Positions 5,439 to 5,471 of a stretch of DNA of 5,471 nt are shown piece after piece. Origin of the DNA: Actinomycetota bacterium (GTDB taxonomy: Bacteria; Actinomycetota; Actinomycetes; S36-B12); the NCBI GenBank assembly GCA_003456155.1, contig DMPC01000033.1, positions 311 to 5,781 of the forward strand. Direction: 5' to 3'. The notes under the pieces were generated by a model. That model ran no database searches. It was not told the DNA's origin and was given only the letters and a program-made list of their open reading frames with translations. The position numbers and the translations under genes were made by a program. How positions within the stretch are numbered: position 1 is the first letter of the stretch; each line of letters begins with the position of its first letter.

Positions 5439-5471
5439 GGGCACCGCGAGCGGCCACTGGGCACCACGAGC
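5439..5471. repeat. Short direct repeat running into the window edge
   Basis: GGGCACCGCGAGC (5439-5451) and GGGCACCACGAGC (5459-5471) match at 12 of 13 positions with a 20-base period. The second copy ends exactly at the window edge, so more copies may follow. It directly follows a perfect palindrome CCGGGCCCGG (5431-5440). No gene is visible here. Confidence 0.45.

Noticed and set aside
5030..5467. Minus-strand 145-codon frame at the right end
   Set aside because: It is antisense to the MMPL C-terminus, has shadow-type composition and shows no domain.

Overview
The window comes from a high-GC actinobacterium. The evidence is the strong G/C bias at third codon positions, a mycobacterial-type SOS box and a PafBC-type promoter ahead of recA, and a recA-recX pair with actinobacterial-looking proteins. 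The RecA sequence recalls Propionibacteriaceae (Cutibacterium-like), but that is recognition from memory, not a search.

Layout. Positions 1-458 hold the C-terminal half of a major facilitator superfamily (MFS) transporter, cut by the window edge. Its last codons contain a perfect LexA/SOS palindrome (438-453). The 129-base gap that follows carries nested inverted repeats (460-511) and a promoter matching the DNA-damage RecA-NDp/PafBC consensus (517-539). recA (588-1646) and recX (1655-2218) then form a tight two-gene operon for homologous recombination and its modulation. recX converges, across 36 bases, on a TetR-family regulator on the minus strand (2255-2866).

The regulator is divergent from a 12-TM MMPL/RND-type transporter (3041-5392). 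The 174-base spacer between them holds a perfect 8+8 inverted repeat (2887-2906) touching a consensus TTGACA -35 box, a second near-perfect palindrome (2948-2969), and a leader that can fold, including a CCTCCTT stretch able to pair with the transporter's own Shine-Dalgarno sequence. A candidate terminator and a 20-base-period direct repeat lie after the transporter, at the right edge.

How it fits together. The left half is a DNA-damage module in which recA appears to be under two separate controls: LexA repression and PafBC-type activation. The right half is a self-contained efflux or lipid-export cassette, probably repressed by its divergent TetR protein. Nothing links the two halves functionally except adjacency. 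I see no RNA genes, insertion sequences, CRISPR arrays or phage genes, and no clear case for a novel multi-gene system. The most rewarding parts are the regulatory regions.
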